From the NCBI GenBank assembly GCA_964596535.1, contig CAZQUR010000068.1, positions 1 to 15,966 of the forward strand: DNA of 15,966 nt, written 5' to 3'. The translations under genes and the position numbers were made by a program. The notes beneath the pieces were generated by a model. The model was not told where the DNA came from. It ran no database searches and saw only the letters and a program-made list of their open reading frames with translations. This document shows, piece after piece, positions 6,755 to 14,017 of the stretch (position 1 is its first letter; every line of letters begins with the position of its first letter). The DNA is from GCA-002779465 sp964596535. Lineage in GTDB: Bacteria > Desulfobacterota > Desulfobacteria > Desulfobacterales > UBA2156.

Positions 6755-8064
6755 GCCCCACCCTCATCGGCGTCCTCGGGATCCTTTTCATGCTGGCGAT
6801 TTTCATGACGCGGATGCCCGTAGCCTACGTCATGGCCCTGGTCGGCTTCCTGGGATTCAGCCTGATGATCTCCCTCAAAGGCGGCCTGGGGCTTTTGTCC
6901 CGGAGCATCTACGAAACCTTTGCCTCCTATGGCCTGACCACCATCCCCCTGTTTATCCTCATGGGCCAACTTGCCTTCAACTGCGGGATCGGCCGGCGCC
7001 TCTACGACACCGCCTACAAATTTTTGGGGGCCATCCGGGGCGGGCTGGCCATGGCCACGGTGACGGCCTGCACGGCCTTCGGCGCCGTCTGCGGTTCGAG
7101 CCCGGCAACGGCGGCCACCCTGGCCACGGTGGGTCTTCCGGAGATGCGTCGTTACGGATACGCCGATGAACTCTCTTCGGGGTCGGTGGCCTCCGGCGGT
7201 GGTCTCGGGATGATCATGCCCCCCAGCGTGGTGCTCATCGTTTACGGAATACTCACGGAACAATCCATCGGGGCGCTTTTCGTGGCCGGCATCCTCCCCG
7301 CCATCGTCATCACCGCTCTTTTCATCCTGTGCATCCTGGTCTGGTGCCGGTTCCAGCCGGAACAAGGCGCCCCCGGCGAACGATTCTCCTGGCGCGAGCG
7401 CATCCGGTCCCTGACGAACATGGGGGACACCCTCCTGGTCTTCCTCCTGGTTATGGGAGGGCTTTTCTACGGCCTTTTCACGCCGACGGAGGCCGCCGCC
7501 GTGGGCGCCTTCGGCGTTTTCGCCGTGGCCGCTGTGCGGCGGCGCATCACCTGGGAAGGCATCGTCAAGTCCTTATACGAAACCCTTCGAACCTCCTGCA
7601 TGGTCATGTTCCTCATCGCGGGAGCGGTGATCTTCGGAAAATTTTTGGCCGTGACCCGGATTCCCTTCAACCTCGCCTCGTGGATCGGGGGACTGGACCT
7701 GCCGCCCTACCTGATCCTTTCGGCCATCATCGCCGTTTATTTCGTCGGGGGATGCGTGATGGACGCCCTGGCCCTGGTCATGCTGACCATCCCCATCTTT
7801 TATCCCGTCATCATGGACCTCGGCTACGATCCCGTCTGGTTCGGGGTCATCATCGTGCTCGTTACCCAGATGGGCGTGATCACGCCGCCGGTGGGCATCA
7901 ACGTGTACGTGGTGTACGGCGTCTCCCAGAGCGCCGTGGGGGGGATCCCCCTGGAAAGAATCTTCAAAGGCATCCTGCCCTTTTTGCTCGCGATCATCGT
8001 GGGTACCGCGTTGATGGTGATCTTCCCCCAGATCATCTTATACCTTCCCAACAAGATGTACTGA
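6751..8064 (+). CDS. dctM: TRAP transporter large permease, DctM family
   Basis: The large membrane subunit that forms the transport path with DctQ; 437 residues and strongly hydrophobic, with around 12 helices expected. Family stretches are MTRMPVAYVMALVGFLGF near the N-terminus, GSSPATAATLATVGLPEM, ASGGGLGMIMPPSVVLIVYG and, near the C-terminus, VTQMGVITPPVGINVYVVYG. The start is GTG at 6751, with AGGAG (6741-6745) five bases upstream and a 4-base overlap with the dctQ stop. The reading frame is open much further upstream, but that part overlaps dctQ and encodes an Arg/Gly/Pro-rich shadow. The next gene begins 13 bases after the stop. Confidence 0.95.
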   Translation: MSPTLIGVLGILFMLAIFMTRMPVAYVMALVGFLGFSLMISLKGGLGLLSRSIYETFASYGLTTIPLFILMGQLAFNCGIGRRLYDTAYKFLGAIRGGLAMATVTACTAFGAVCGSSPATAATLATVGLPEMRRYGYADELSSGSVASGGGLGMIMPPSVVLIVYGILTEQSIGALFVAGILPAIVITALFILCILVWCRFQPEQGAPGERFSWRERIRSLTNMGDTLLVFLLVMGGLFYGLFTPTEAAAVGAFGVFAVAAVRRRITWEGIVKSLYETLRTSCMVMFLIAGAVIFGKFLAVTRIPFNLASWIGGLDLPPYLILSAIIAVYFVGGCVMDALALVMLTIPIFYPVIMDLGYDPVWFGVIIVLVTQMGVITPPVGINVYVVYGVSQSAVGGIPLERIFKGILPFLLAIIVGTALMVIFPQIILYLPNKMY

Positions 8065-8077
8065 GAAAAGGCGCCCC

Positions 8078-9415
8078 ATGGATCCCGGCCAACCCTACTG
8101 GAATCCTCATCTCGAACAACTTTCCCGGCACCGCCTGGCGTCGCTTCAGCTGGAGAAGTTCAAAAAGATTTTCACCTGGGCCTATGAACGCTCCCGGTTC
8201 CACCGCCGTCTTTACGACGCCGCAGGAATCACTCCCGAAGACGTCCGAACGACGGCGGATATCCGGCGCGTCCCCAAGGTGGAAAAATCCATGATGCGCG
8301 ATATCCAGAGAAAGGATCCATTCCCTTACGGAGACGCCCTGTGCGTTCCCCTCGAAGCGGTCACCGAATTCCGGCAGACCAGCGGCACCACGGGACAGCC
8401 CGTCTACCAGCCCGATACATGGCAGGACTGGGAATGGTGGGCGGAGAGCTGGTCCTACATCCTCTGGGCCCAGGGCTACCGCCCCCGGGACCGGGTCTTC
8501 ATCCCTTTTGGCTACAACGTGTTCGTGGCCTTCTGGGCCGGGCACTACGCCGCGGAAAAAATCGGCTGCGAGGTGGTTCCGGGAGGGGTTTTGGACACCC
8601 CGGCCCGGATTCTGAAGATCCGGGAACTCAAAGCCACGGCCATGATGGCAACCCCCACATACGTCCTGGGCATGGCGGAAACGGCCCGAACGAAACTGGG
8701 CATCGACCCTTCGCAGTTGACCATCGAAAAGATCACCTGCGCCGGGGAACCGGGTGCCGGGATCCCCAGCACCAAGAAGCGCATGGAAACGGCATGGGGC
8801 GCCAGGGTCTTCGACCATGCCGGCGCCACCGAAATCGGGGCATGGTCCTATGAATGCGCGGCACAGCCCGGCGGCCTGCATGTCAACGAGGCCTTTTTCC
8901 TCGTGGAGATCGAAGACATGGAAACCGGAGAAATCATCGAGACACCGGGACGAAGGGGAAAAATGATCATCACGGCCCTGGACCGTCTGGCCCAGCCGTG
9001 CATCCGGTTCGACTCCAAGGATATCATCGAGTGGGACGCCGCCCCCTGCCCCTGCGGCCGCACCTTCCGCCTGATCAACGGCGGTGTTTCGGGAAGGGCC
9101 GACGACATCACCAAAGTAAAAGGCGTCCTTTTGGCACCGGCGGCCATCGAGGAAGTGGTCCGGGGCATCGACGGCCTGGGGGACGAATTCGAGGTGGTGG
9201 TGGACCGGCTGGGGGAAACGGACCGGATCAAACTCAAGGTGGAGATCCTCCCGGAAGTTCAAGACCGGCAAAAGGAAATCGAAGCCGCTTTAAAGGATCA
9301 GCTGCGCCTCAAAACAAACCTGGCCTACCGCATTGAATTTTACGACCTTGGAAGCCTTCCGCGTTACGATGTGAAAGCCAGGCGGTTCAAGGACCTGCGA
9401 AAAAAGAAAGGATAG
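8078..9415 (+). CDS. PaaK-like acyl-CoA ligase (phenylacetate-CoA ligase family)
   Basis: An adenylate-forming enzyme expected to couple a carboxylic acid to CoA using ATP (giving AMP and pyrophosphate). It has 445 residues, normal for PaaK. Visible motifs are the phosphate loop QTSGTTGQPV (100-109), the adenine-site motif DHAGATEIG (247-255), RFDSKD (310-315) where PaaK usually has an R-Y-x-T-x-D form, a CPCGR pair (324-328) and GRADDITKVKG (339-349) leading into the C-terminal lid domain. It is the fourth gene of the TRAP operon. The simplest reading is that the imported acid is trapped and activated here. Phenylacetate, another aryl acid or an alkyl acid are all possible, because Desulfobacterota carry many PaaK paralogues. 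I give no gene symbol for that reason. Confidence 0.9.
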   Translation: MDPGQPYWNPHLEQLSRHRLASLQLEKFKKIFTWAYERSRFHRRLYDAAGITPEDVRTTADIRRVPKVEKSMMRDIQRKDPFPYGDALCVPLEAVTEFRQTSGTTGQPVYQPDTWQDWEWWAESWSYILWAQGYRPRDRVFIPFGYNVFVAFWAGHYAAEKIGCEVVPGGVLDTPARILKIRELKATAMMATPTYVLGMAETARTKLGIDPSQLTIEKITCAGEPGAGIPSTKKRMETAWGARVFDHAGATEIGAWSYECAAQPGGLHVNEAFFLVEIEDMETGEIIETPGRRGKMIITALDRLAQPCIRFDSKDIIEWDAAPCPCGRTFRLINGGVSGRADDITKVKGVLLAPAAIEEVVRGIDGLGDEFEVVVDRLGETDRIKLKVEILPEVQDRQKEIEAALKDQLRLKTNLAYRIEFYDLGSLPRYDVKARRFKDLRKKKG

Positions 9416-9418
9416 GGT

Positions 9419-9661
9419 GTGACACAGCCTGGGACCCAAAAAGAAGTATCCGGACGCGTCGCTCCGGACATCCGTACCCTGATCCCCCATGTCCGGGCGA
9501 TCCGGGACGCGGCACAACACTTACACCGGCTCGGGGATGCGTTCCCAGCGGTATCCAAAAACGCCGCCCGAATCCTGGCGAGTATCAAAATGATCGAGCT
9601 CAACATTTCCGGAACCGTAGACGATCCGCCATCTGTCGAAAAATCAAAAAGCAAAATTTGA
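9419..9661 (+). CDS. Small hypothetical protein after the CoA ligase
   Basis: An 80-residue frame with a GTG start 4 bases after the ligase stop and a fair ribosome site, AAAGGA (9407-9412), 6 bases upstream. I do not recognise a domain. The middle (about 20-65) looks like an amphipathic helical pair (HVRAIRDAAQHLHRLGDAF and AARILASIKMIELNISG) with charged ends, and no membrane segment. The tight spacing and frame support a real last gene of the operon. Its TGA stop lies in the terminal repeat of the following element, so the last residues may have been altered by insertion of that element. Confidence 0.6.
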   Translation: MTQPGTQKEVSGRVAPDIRTLIPHVRAIRDAAQHLHRLGDAFPAVSKNAARILASIKMIELNISGTVDDPPSVEKSKSKI

Positions 9662-9685
9662 CGGAATCGTAAAAACCCGGAATCT

Positions 9686-9707
9686 CCCTCTCCCTTGAGG
9701 GAGAGGG
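9686..9707. repeat. Hairpin CCCTCTCCC-TTGA-GGGAGAGGG
   Basis: A perfect 9-bp stem (9686-9694 with 9699-9707) and TTGA tetraloop, followed by a G-rich tract GGGGTGAGGGTG. Similar C/T-rich and G/A-rich palindromes are widespread intergenic repeats in Proteobacteria. Confidence 0.75.
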
Positions 9708-9766
9708 TTGGGGTGAGGGTGAAAATAGGATGTATTTTCTATGGCTTTTATCCCCCTCCCCTTAAT

Positions 9767-9787
9767 CCCCTCCCGCCAGGGGAGGGG
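9767..9787. repeat. Hairpin CCCCTCCC-GCCAG-GGGAGGGG
   Basis: A perfect 8-bp stem (9767-9774 with 9780-9787) and a 5-nt loop, preceded by a degenerate C-rich copy of the same arm (CCCCCTCCCC, 9752-9761). Confidence 0.7.
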
Positions 9788-9810
9788 AAAAAGGGCTTTT
9801 TACGAAGCCA

Positions 9811-10299
9811 TCAATAAAAAGGAAATTTTTCCCAGAACGACGGATCCTTTTTCTTCCACTCCGGACCGAATTTTTTGTCGCAAAAGGCGGCCATCCGATC
9901 AAACCACTTTCCCCACGGGCTTTTCCCTTCTTTTTGGGCGATCAGGATGTCTTCGAGGAAAGCGACGATGTCGATCATCTTCTCCTTGGGAATAAAATAC
10001 GCCGCCCCTTTTTCATAGGACCGGATGATGCTGTCGGGACTCAGGGCGTGGGCCGTAAGCATGACCGCCGTCACGTGCCGTGCCCGGGCAATCTCCAACA
10101 GCCGATAACCGTCCACCCCCATGATGTCCAGAACGGCCAGATCGAACGGTTGGGTTTCAAGCATTGCTTTGGCCGATTCAAAATCGGACGCCTTTTCCAC
10201 CCGGCACATGGAAAGGAGCTCGGCCAGGGTATCGAGGATATCCGGCTCGTCGTCGACCACGAGAATCCGTTTCCCTTTTAAGATGCCTGAATCGTTCAT
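9811..10299 (-). CDS. Single-domain response regulator with Trp-rich tail
   Basis: A 162-residue receiver protein without a DNA-binding domain. The phosphorylation pocket is complete: acidic pair D16/D17 in VVDDEPDI, phospho-acceptor D58 in LAVLDIMGVDGY, T82 in VMLTAH and K105 in FIPKEK. After the receiver (about 10-122) comes a 40-residue tail rich in Trp, Phe and Lys (SPWGKWFDRM, FGPEWKKKDPSFWEKF) that I cannot assign; it might be an interaction patch. No histidine kinase is nearby, so the partner is encoded elsewhere. AAAGG-type ribosome sites precede the ATG at 10297-10299. The stop TGA (9811-9813) is within the right end of the repeat element, convergent with the ligase operon. Confidence 0.9.
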   Translation of the reverse strand: MNDSGILKGKRILVVDDEPDILDTLAELLSMCRVEKASDFESAKAMLETQPFDLAVLDIMGVDGYRLLEIARARHVTAVMLTAHALSPDSIIRSYEKGAAYFIPKEKMIDIVAFLEDILIAQKEGKSPWGKWFDRMAAFCDKKFGPEWKKKDPSFWEKFPFY

Positions 10300-10464
10300 C
10301 CTTTTTCCTTTCTTTTGATGGTACGGCGCTGCATTTTCCTTGACAAACCGCGTTTCGGTTCATAACTTAGCCAGCTTTTCATTAAAATCAACCGTAACCT
10401 TTGACCGGAATGCTTCCCGCAAGCCCCGCCTTTTAAAACGGGGGCGAGGGAAGCTTTTAAAAAA

Positions 10465-12555
10465 ATGGATATGAAAATCGACAATCAACACGTCAGAAAC
10501 ATCGGTATCAGCGCCCATATCGACGCCGGGAAGACCACGCTCACGGAGCGCGTTTTGTTCTATACCCAGCGCATTCACGCCATCCACGACGTGAAAGGAA
10601 AAGACGGGGTGGGCGCCACCATGGACTTCATGGAACTGGAAAAGGAGCGGGGGATCACCATCGCCTCGGCCGCCACCTATTGCCGGTGGAAAGCACACGA
10701 TATCAATATCATCGACACCCCCGGCCACGTGGATTTCACCATCGAAGTGGAGCGTTCCCTGCGGATTTTGGACGGCGCGATCATGGTCCTGTGTTCGGTG
10801 GGGGGTGTGCAATCCCAGTCCATCACCGTCAACCACCAGATGAACCGCTACCGGATCCCCTGCATCGCCTTCATCAACAAGTGCGACCGGGTCGGCGCCA
10901 ACCCCGCCCGGGTGGCCCGCCAGATCAAAGAGAAGCTCGGGCATCACGCCGTGCCCCTCCAGCTTCCCATCGGCCTGGAAGCCGGCTTTTCGGGTGTGGT
11001 GGACCTGATTTCCATGAACGCCCTGTATTTCGACGGGGACAAGGGAGAGCGCGTCCGCGTCGAACCGATCCCCGAATCCCTCCGGGAGGAAGCCGGGAAA
11101 AGCCGGGAAACCCTCATCGACAGCGTTTCCCTGTTTTCCGATGAACTCATGGAGGCCGCCCTGGAAGATCGCGTCACCGAGCCCATGCTGGTGGCCGCAG
11201 TACGGAAAGCCACCCTTACCCGGAATATCATGCCGGTTCTTTTGGGTTCGGCGTATAAAAACAAAGGGGTCCAGCCCCTTTTGGACGCCGTCACCCGGTT
11301 CCTCCCCTCCCCGGTCGACGCGATCAACACGGCGGTGGATGTGAAGCGGGAAAACGCCGTCGTCGAATTGAAAAGCGATACAAGCGCCCCCCTCGTGGCA
11401 TTGGCCTTCAAGCTGGAAGACGGTCCTTATGGACAACTGACATACATTCGCGTATACCAGGGAACCCTTTCCAAGGGGGATACGGTGCAAAACGTGCGCA
11501 CCGAAAAAACTCTCAAGATCGGGCGCGTGGTGCGCATGCACGCGGACCGGATGGAAGACATCGAGGCCATCCCCGCCGGGTATATCGGCGCCCTGTTCGG
11601 GGTCGACTGCTACTCGGGGGATACCTTCGTGAAGCCGGGTCTCGGGATTTCCATGACCTCCATGCATGTCCCGGAACCCGTGATCTCCCTGGCGCTTTTT
11701 CCCCAGGAGAACAAGAGCCAGATGAACATCGCCAAGGCCCTGGAACGCTTCACCAAGGAAGATCCCACCTTCAAAACCCACGTGGACGAAGAAACCGGGG
11801 AAACCATTATTTCGGGAATGGGGGAACTCCACCTGGAAATCTACGTGGAGCGGATGCGGCGGGAATACCAGACGAAAGTCACCACCGGCATGCCTCGGGT
11901 GGCCTACCGGGAAGCCATTACCCAACGGGCGGACTTCGATTACACCCACAAAAAGCAAACGGGCGGATCCGGCCAGTACGGACGTGTGGTGGGGTACATG
12001 GAACCGGCCCCGGGAGAAGACTTCGTTTTCGAAAGCCGGGTGGTGGGCGGCGCCATCCCGAAACCCTTTTTGACCGCTTGTGACAAAGGATTCCGCAACT
12101 GCCTGAAAAAAGGGCCTTTCATGGAGTATCCGGTGATCGGGATCAAGGTCGTGGTCCAGGACGGGAACACCCATCCCGTGGATTCTTCGGATGTGGCCTT
12201 CCAGGCCGCGGCCCGGGGGGCCTTCATGCAGGCCTTCCATAAAGCCCGGCCCATGCTCATGGAACCCGTCATGAAGGTCGTGGTGGAGACCCCCACGGAG
12301 TTTCAAGGAGGCGTCATGGGATCCCTGAACCAGCGCCGGGGGATCATCGAGGGCGCCCAGGACGAAGGGCTTTTCAGCGTCATCGAATCCCGGGTGCCGT
12401 TATCCGAGATGTTCGGCTATTCCACGGTGCTCAGATCCCTGACCCAGGGGAAAGCTCAGTTCACCATGGAGTTTTCCAGTTATCAACCGGTCCCGGCCGC
12501 CGTCGCCGAAACCCTCGCCAGGAAAAAGACCGACCCGAAAGGAAAGTCGCAATGA
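10465..12555 (+). CDS. fusA: Elongation factor G, mitochondrial-EFG1-like (spdEFG1) type
   Basis: A translational GTPase that moves tRNAs and mRNA through the ribosome; 696 residues with all five EF-G domains. G motifs are AHIDAGKT (17-24), RGITI (62-66), DTPGH (84-88), NKCD (138-141; most EF-G have NKMD) and GSA (261-263). Domain IV contains HKKQTGGSGQYGRVVG near 494-509. Stretches such as RNIGISAHID, VKGKDGVGATMD and FGYSTVLRSLT resemble human mitochondrial EF-G1 more than typical bacterial FusA. This fits the spdEFG1 group of spirochaetes, planctomycetes and delta-type bacteria, which carry a second EF-G for ribosome recycling. No rpsL, rpsG or tuf lies beside it, so this is not the str operon. 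A second ATG two codons on is an alternative start. The opposite-strand long frame is a shadow. Confidence 0.93.
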   Translation: MDMKIDNQHVRNIGISAHIDAGKTTLTERVLFYTQRIHAIHDVKGKDGVGATMDFMELEKERGITIASAATYCRWKAHDINIIDTPGHVDFTIEVERSLRILDGAIMVLCSVGGVQSQSITVNHQMNRYRIPCIAFINKCDRVGANPARVARQIKEKLGHHAVPLQLPIGLEAGFSGVVDLISMNALYFDGDKGERVRVEPIPESLREEAGKSRETLIDSVSLFSDELMEAALEDRVTEPMLVAAVRKATLTRNIMPVLLGSAYKNKGVQPLLDAVTRFLPSPVDAINTAVDVKRENAVVELKSDTSAPLVALAFKLEDGPYGQLTYIRVYQGTLSKGDTVQNVRTEKTLKIGRVVRMHADRMEDIEAIPAGYIGALFGVDCYSGDTFVKPGLGISMTSMHVPEPVISLALFPQENKSQMNIAKALERFTKEDPTFKTHVDEETGETIISGMGELHLEIYVERMRREYQTKVTTGMPRVAYREAITQRADFDYTHKKQTGGSGQYGRVVGYMEPAPGEDFVFESRVVGGAIPKPFLTACDKGFRNCLKKGPFMEYPVIGIKVVVQDGNTHPVDSSDVAFQAAARGAFMQAFHKARPMLMEPVMKVVVETPTEFQGGVMGSLNQRRGIIEGAQDEGLFSVIESRVPLSEMFGYSTVLRSLTQGKAQFTMEFSSYQPVPAAVAETLARKKTDPKGKSQ

Positions 12556-12589
12556 AAACGCCCAACGCATTGCCGCCGGAGGTGCATCC

Positions 12590-13300
12590 ATGAATACGCC
12601 GTTGCCCGAATTCGCCAACCCCTTGACGCCTCTCGGCTATGAGGAGACGGCACTCCTCAGGCCCCGGGCCTTCAGCGCCGTCTGCGCGCGCCCCGGAGTG
12701 GGAAAAACCGCCTTTTTGGTGCAAATGGCCTTGTGGGCCATGTCGAAAGGAAAAAACGTTCTCCATGTGAGCCTGGGGGATCCCATTAAAAAGGTGGACC
12801 TGTGGTATCAGGATCTTTTTTCCCATATCGCCCGCCGGTCGACGTTTTCGGATACGGCCGCGGCATGGTCGGCCTTTCTTCCCCGCCGCTTCATCATGAC
12901 GTTCCGAGTGGAGGGGTTCAGCGTCCCCAAACTCGAAGAGCGACTTGCGGACCTGATGGAACAACAAATCTTTACCCCCCATGTCATCGTCATCGACGGA
13001 ATCGAATCCGACAGGGCATTGCATTCCCTCACGGTGGAATTGCAAAACCTGGCACGGAAGTTTTTGCTCCCGGTCTGGATTTCCGTCCGGATCCAGGAAT
13101 ACCCCTCCACCCGGGAAGGACATCCCCCTTCCACGCCCTTGCCCGAATCGAATGCATCCTTTGAATCCATCGTCTGTATGGAAGGGGCCCCGGACCGCAT
13201 CCATGTCCGCGGCATTAAAGGCGGCACCCCGCAGGCCTTGGGCACGCCCCTTTCCCTGGATCCCGCCACCCTCCTTTTGATCACCGAAAAGGCATCCTGA
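12590..13300 (+). CDS. RecA/DnaB-like P-loop protein of unknown role
   Basis: A 236-residue protein with a Walker A motif ARPGVGKTAF (33-42; Ala where the first Gly is usual) and a Walker B strand HVIVIDGIES (131-140). After Walker A comes FLVQMALWAMSKGKNVLHVSLGDP, which resembles the RecA/DnaB/KaiC fold (helix, then strand with a carboxylate end). No helicase, DNA-binding or membrane domain is seen. The C-terminal part has a short Pro/Ser-rich loop (about 172-185). A clear GGAGG site (12577-12581) lies 8 bases before the ATG, and the gene starts 34 bases after fusA, so they are likely cotranscribed. I do not know its function. It may bind nucleotide in a regulatory role or act with translation; that is only suggested by position. 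Confidence 0.8.
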   Translation: MNTPLPEFANPLTPLGYEETALLRPRAFSAVCARPGVGKTAFLVQMALWAMSKGKNVLHVSLGDPIKKVDLWYQDLFSHIARRSTFSDTAAAWSAFLPRRFIMTFRVEGFSVPKLEERLADLMEQQIFTPHVIVIDGIESDRALHSLTVELQNLARKFLLPVWISVRIQEYPSTREGHPPSTPLPESNASFESIVCMEGAPDRIHVRGIKGGTPQALGTPLSLDPATLLLITEKAS

Positions 13301-13330
13301 GGGATGAACGCGCTACGGACGGAACACCCC

Positions 13331-13372
13331 CTTTAACCCGCTTATTGACTTGAACAGAAAAGTCGGTTAAAG
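13331..13372 (+). promoter_or_regulatory. Bulged stem-loop and possible promoter before the HNH gene
   Basis: CTTTAACC (13331-13338) pairs with GGTTAAAG (13365-13372), and GACTT (13347-13351) pairs with AAGTC (13360-13364). The right arm is thus one continuous 13-base strand and the left arm has an 8-base bulge. The same stretch has TTGACT (13345-13350), a good -35, but only weak -10 matches near 13368. It could be the terminator of the fusA transcript, a protein-binding site, or a promoter for the HNH gene 140 bases on. Confidence 0.35.
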
Positions 13373-13513
13373 ACAGATCGATTCGTATGGGCACGGATCC
13401 GGATACGCGTCTTTTATCCCGCCTTTTGAAATGCTGCCGGCCGTGGACGCATGCGTCCGCGCGCGGGAAGGGGCGGCATATAACGGGAAAAATGATTTAC
13501 AGGGGGCCGCAGG

Positions 13514-14017
13514 ATGCATTGTGTGCTGTTAAATGCGGATTACACCTTCTTGAACATGGTCCATTGGAAACGGGCCATGTGCCTCATCGCCAAGGGGAAG
13601 GTGCAGGTACTCCGGGAGTCGGAAAAGACGATTCACGGCGCGGAGGGCCTGGTGATGCGCATTCCCGCGGTGATGCGGCTCATCAAGCTCATCCGCACCC
13701 TTTACAAAAACCGGGTCCCCTTCAGCAAGAAGAACGTCCTGATCCGGGACGGATTCCGGTGCGCCTACTGCGGGGCGCAAAAAACACCGCTGACCATCGA
13801 TCATATCATCCCGAGGGCCCGGGGCGGAACCACCTGTTTTGAAAACTGCGTGGCATCCTGCCGATCCTGCAACACGCGGAAAGGGTCGCGTATTCCCAGC
13901 GAAGTGAATATGTTCCTGAAGACCAAGGCGTACCAGCCCACCATCGCCGAATTTCTGCGCATGAAGATCCGGAACCTGGGTCTCTACGATGTGTTGAAGG
14001 AGCTGGGGATTTACTAG
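13514..14017 (+). CDS. HNH endonuclease-family protein
   Basis: A 167-residue protein with a classic HNH module at about 75-125: zinc Cys pair CAYC (83-86), the catalytic strand DHIIPRARGG (96-105) with His97, Asn111 in ENCVASC, and a second Cys pair CRSC (116-119) then N. The N-terminal part (MHCVLLNADYTFLNMVHWKRA) matches the common stand-alone HNH group whose role is mostly unknown, where the region often reads like 'VLVLNASYEPL'. There is no partner restriction-modification gene, intron or phage structure around it. The ribosome site is modest: AGGGGG at 13500-13505, 8 bases before ATG 13514. The stop overlaps the stop of the convergent DUF1232-DnaJ gene. Confidence 0.9.
   Translation: MHCVLLNADYTFLNMVHWKRAMCLIAKGKVQVLRESEKTIHGAEGLVMRIPAVMRLIKLIRTLYKNRVPFSKKNVLIRDGFRCAYCGAQKTPLTIDHIIPRARGGTTCFENCVASCRSCNTRKGSRIPSEVNMFLKTKAYQPTIAEFLRMKIRNLGLYDVLKELGIY

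Larger units (their letters stand above)
9658..9814. repeat. 157-bp element with imperfect terminal inverted repeats
   Basis: The left end TTGACGGAATCGTAAAAA (9658-9675) matches the reverse complement of the right end TTTTTACGAAGCCATCAA (9797-9814) at 14 or 15 of 18 positions. Inside are two hairpins: CCCTCTCCC/GGGAGAGGG with a TTGA loop (9686-9707), and CCCCTCCC/GGGAGGGG with a 5-nt loop (9767-9787). It codes for nothing. It fills the whole space between two convergent genes and contains both of their TGA stops. The form is that of a MITE- or REP-type non-autonomous element, and it probably acts as a two-way transcription terminator. Confidence 0.75.

Noticed and set aside
8033..9271. Minus-strand 412-codon frame
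   Set aside because: Antisense shadow of the PaaK-like ligase; no domain and no ribosome site.
10360..12306. Minus-strand 648-codon frame
   Set aside because: Full-length antisense of EF-G with a His/Gly/Asp-rich product; it arises from codon bias, not selection.
13387..13842. Plus-strand 151-codon frame before the HNH gene
   Set aside because: Most of it is an out-of-frame reading of the HNH gene; the remainder lacks coding character.
13514..14017. HNH gene as part of a defence or restriction system
   Set aside because: No methylase, helicase or other defence gene adjacent; stand-alone HNH proteins of this size are common and not informative.
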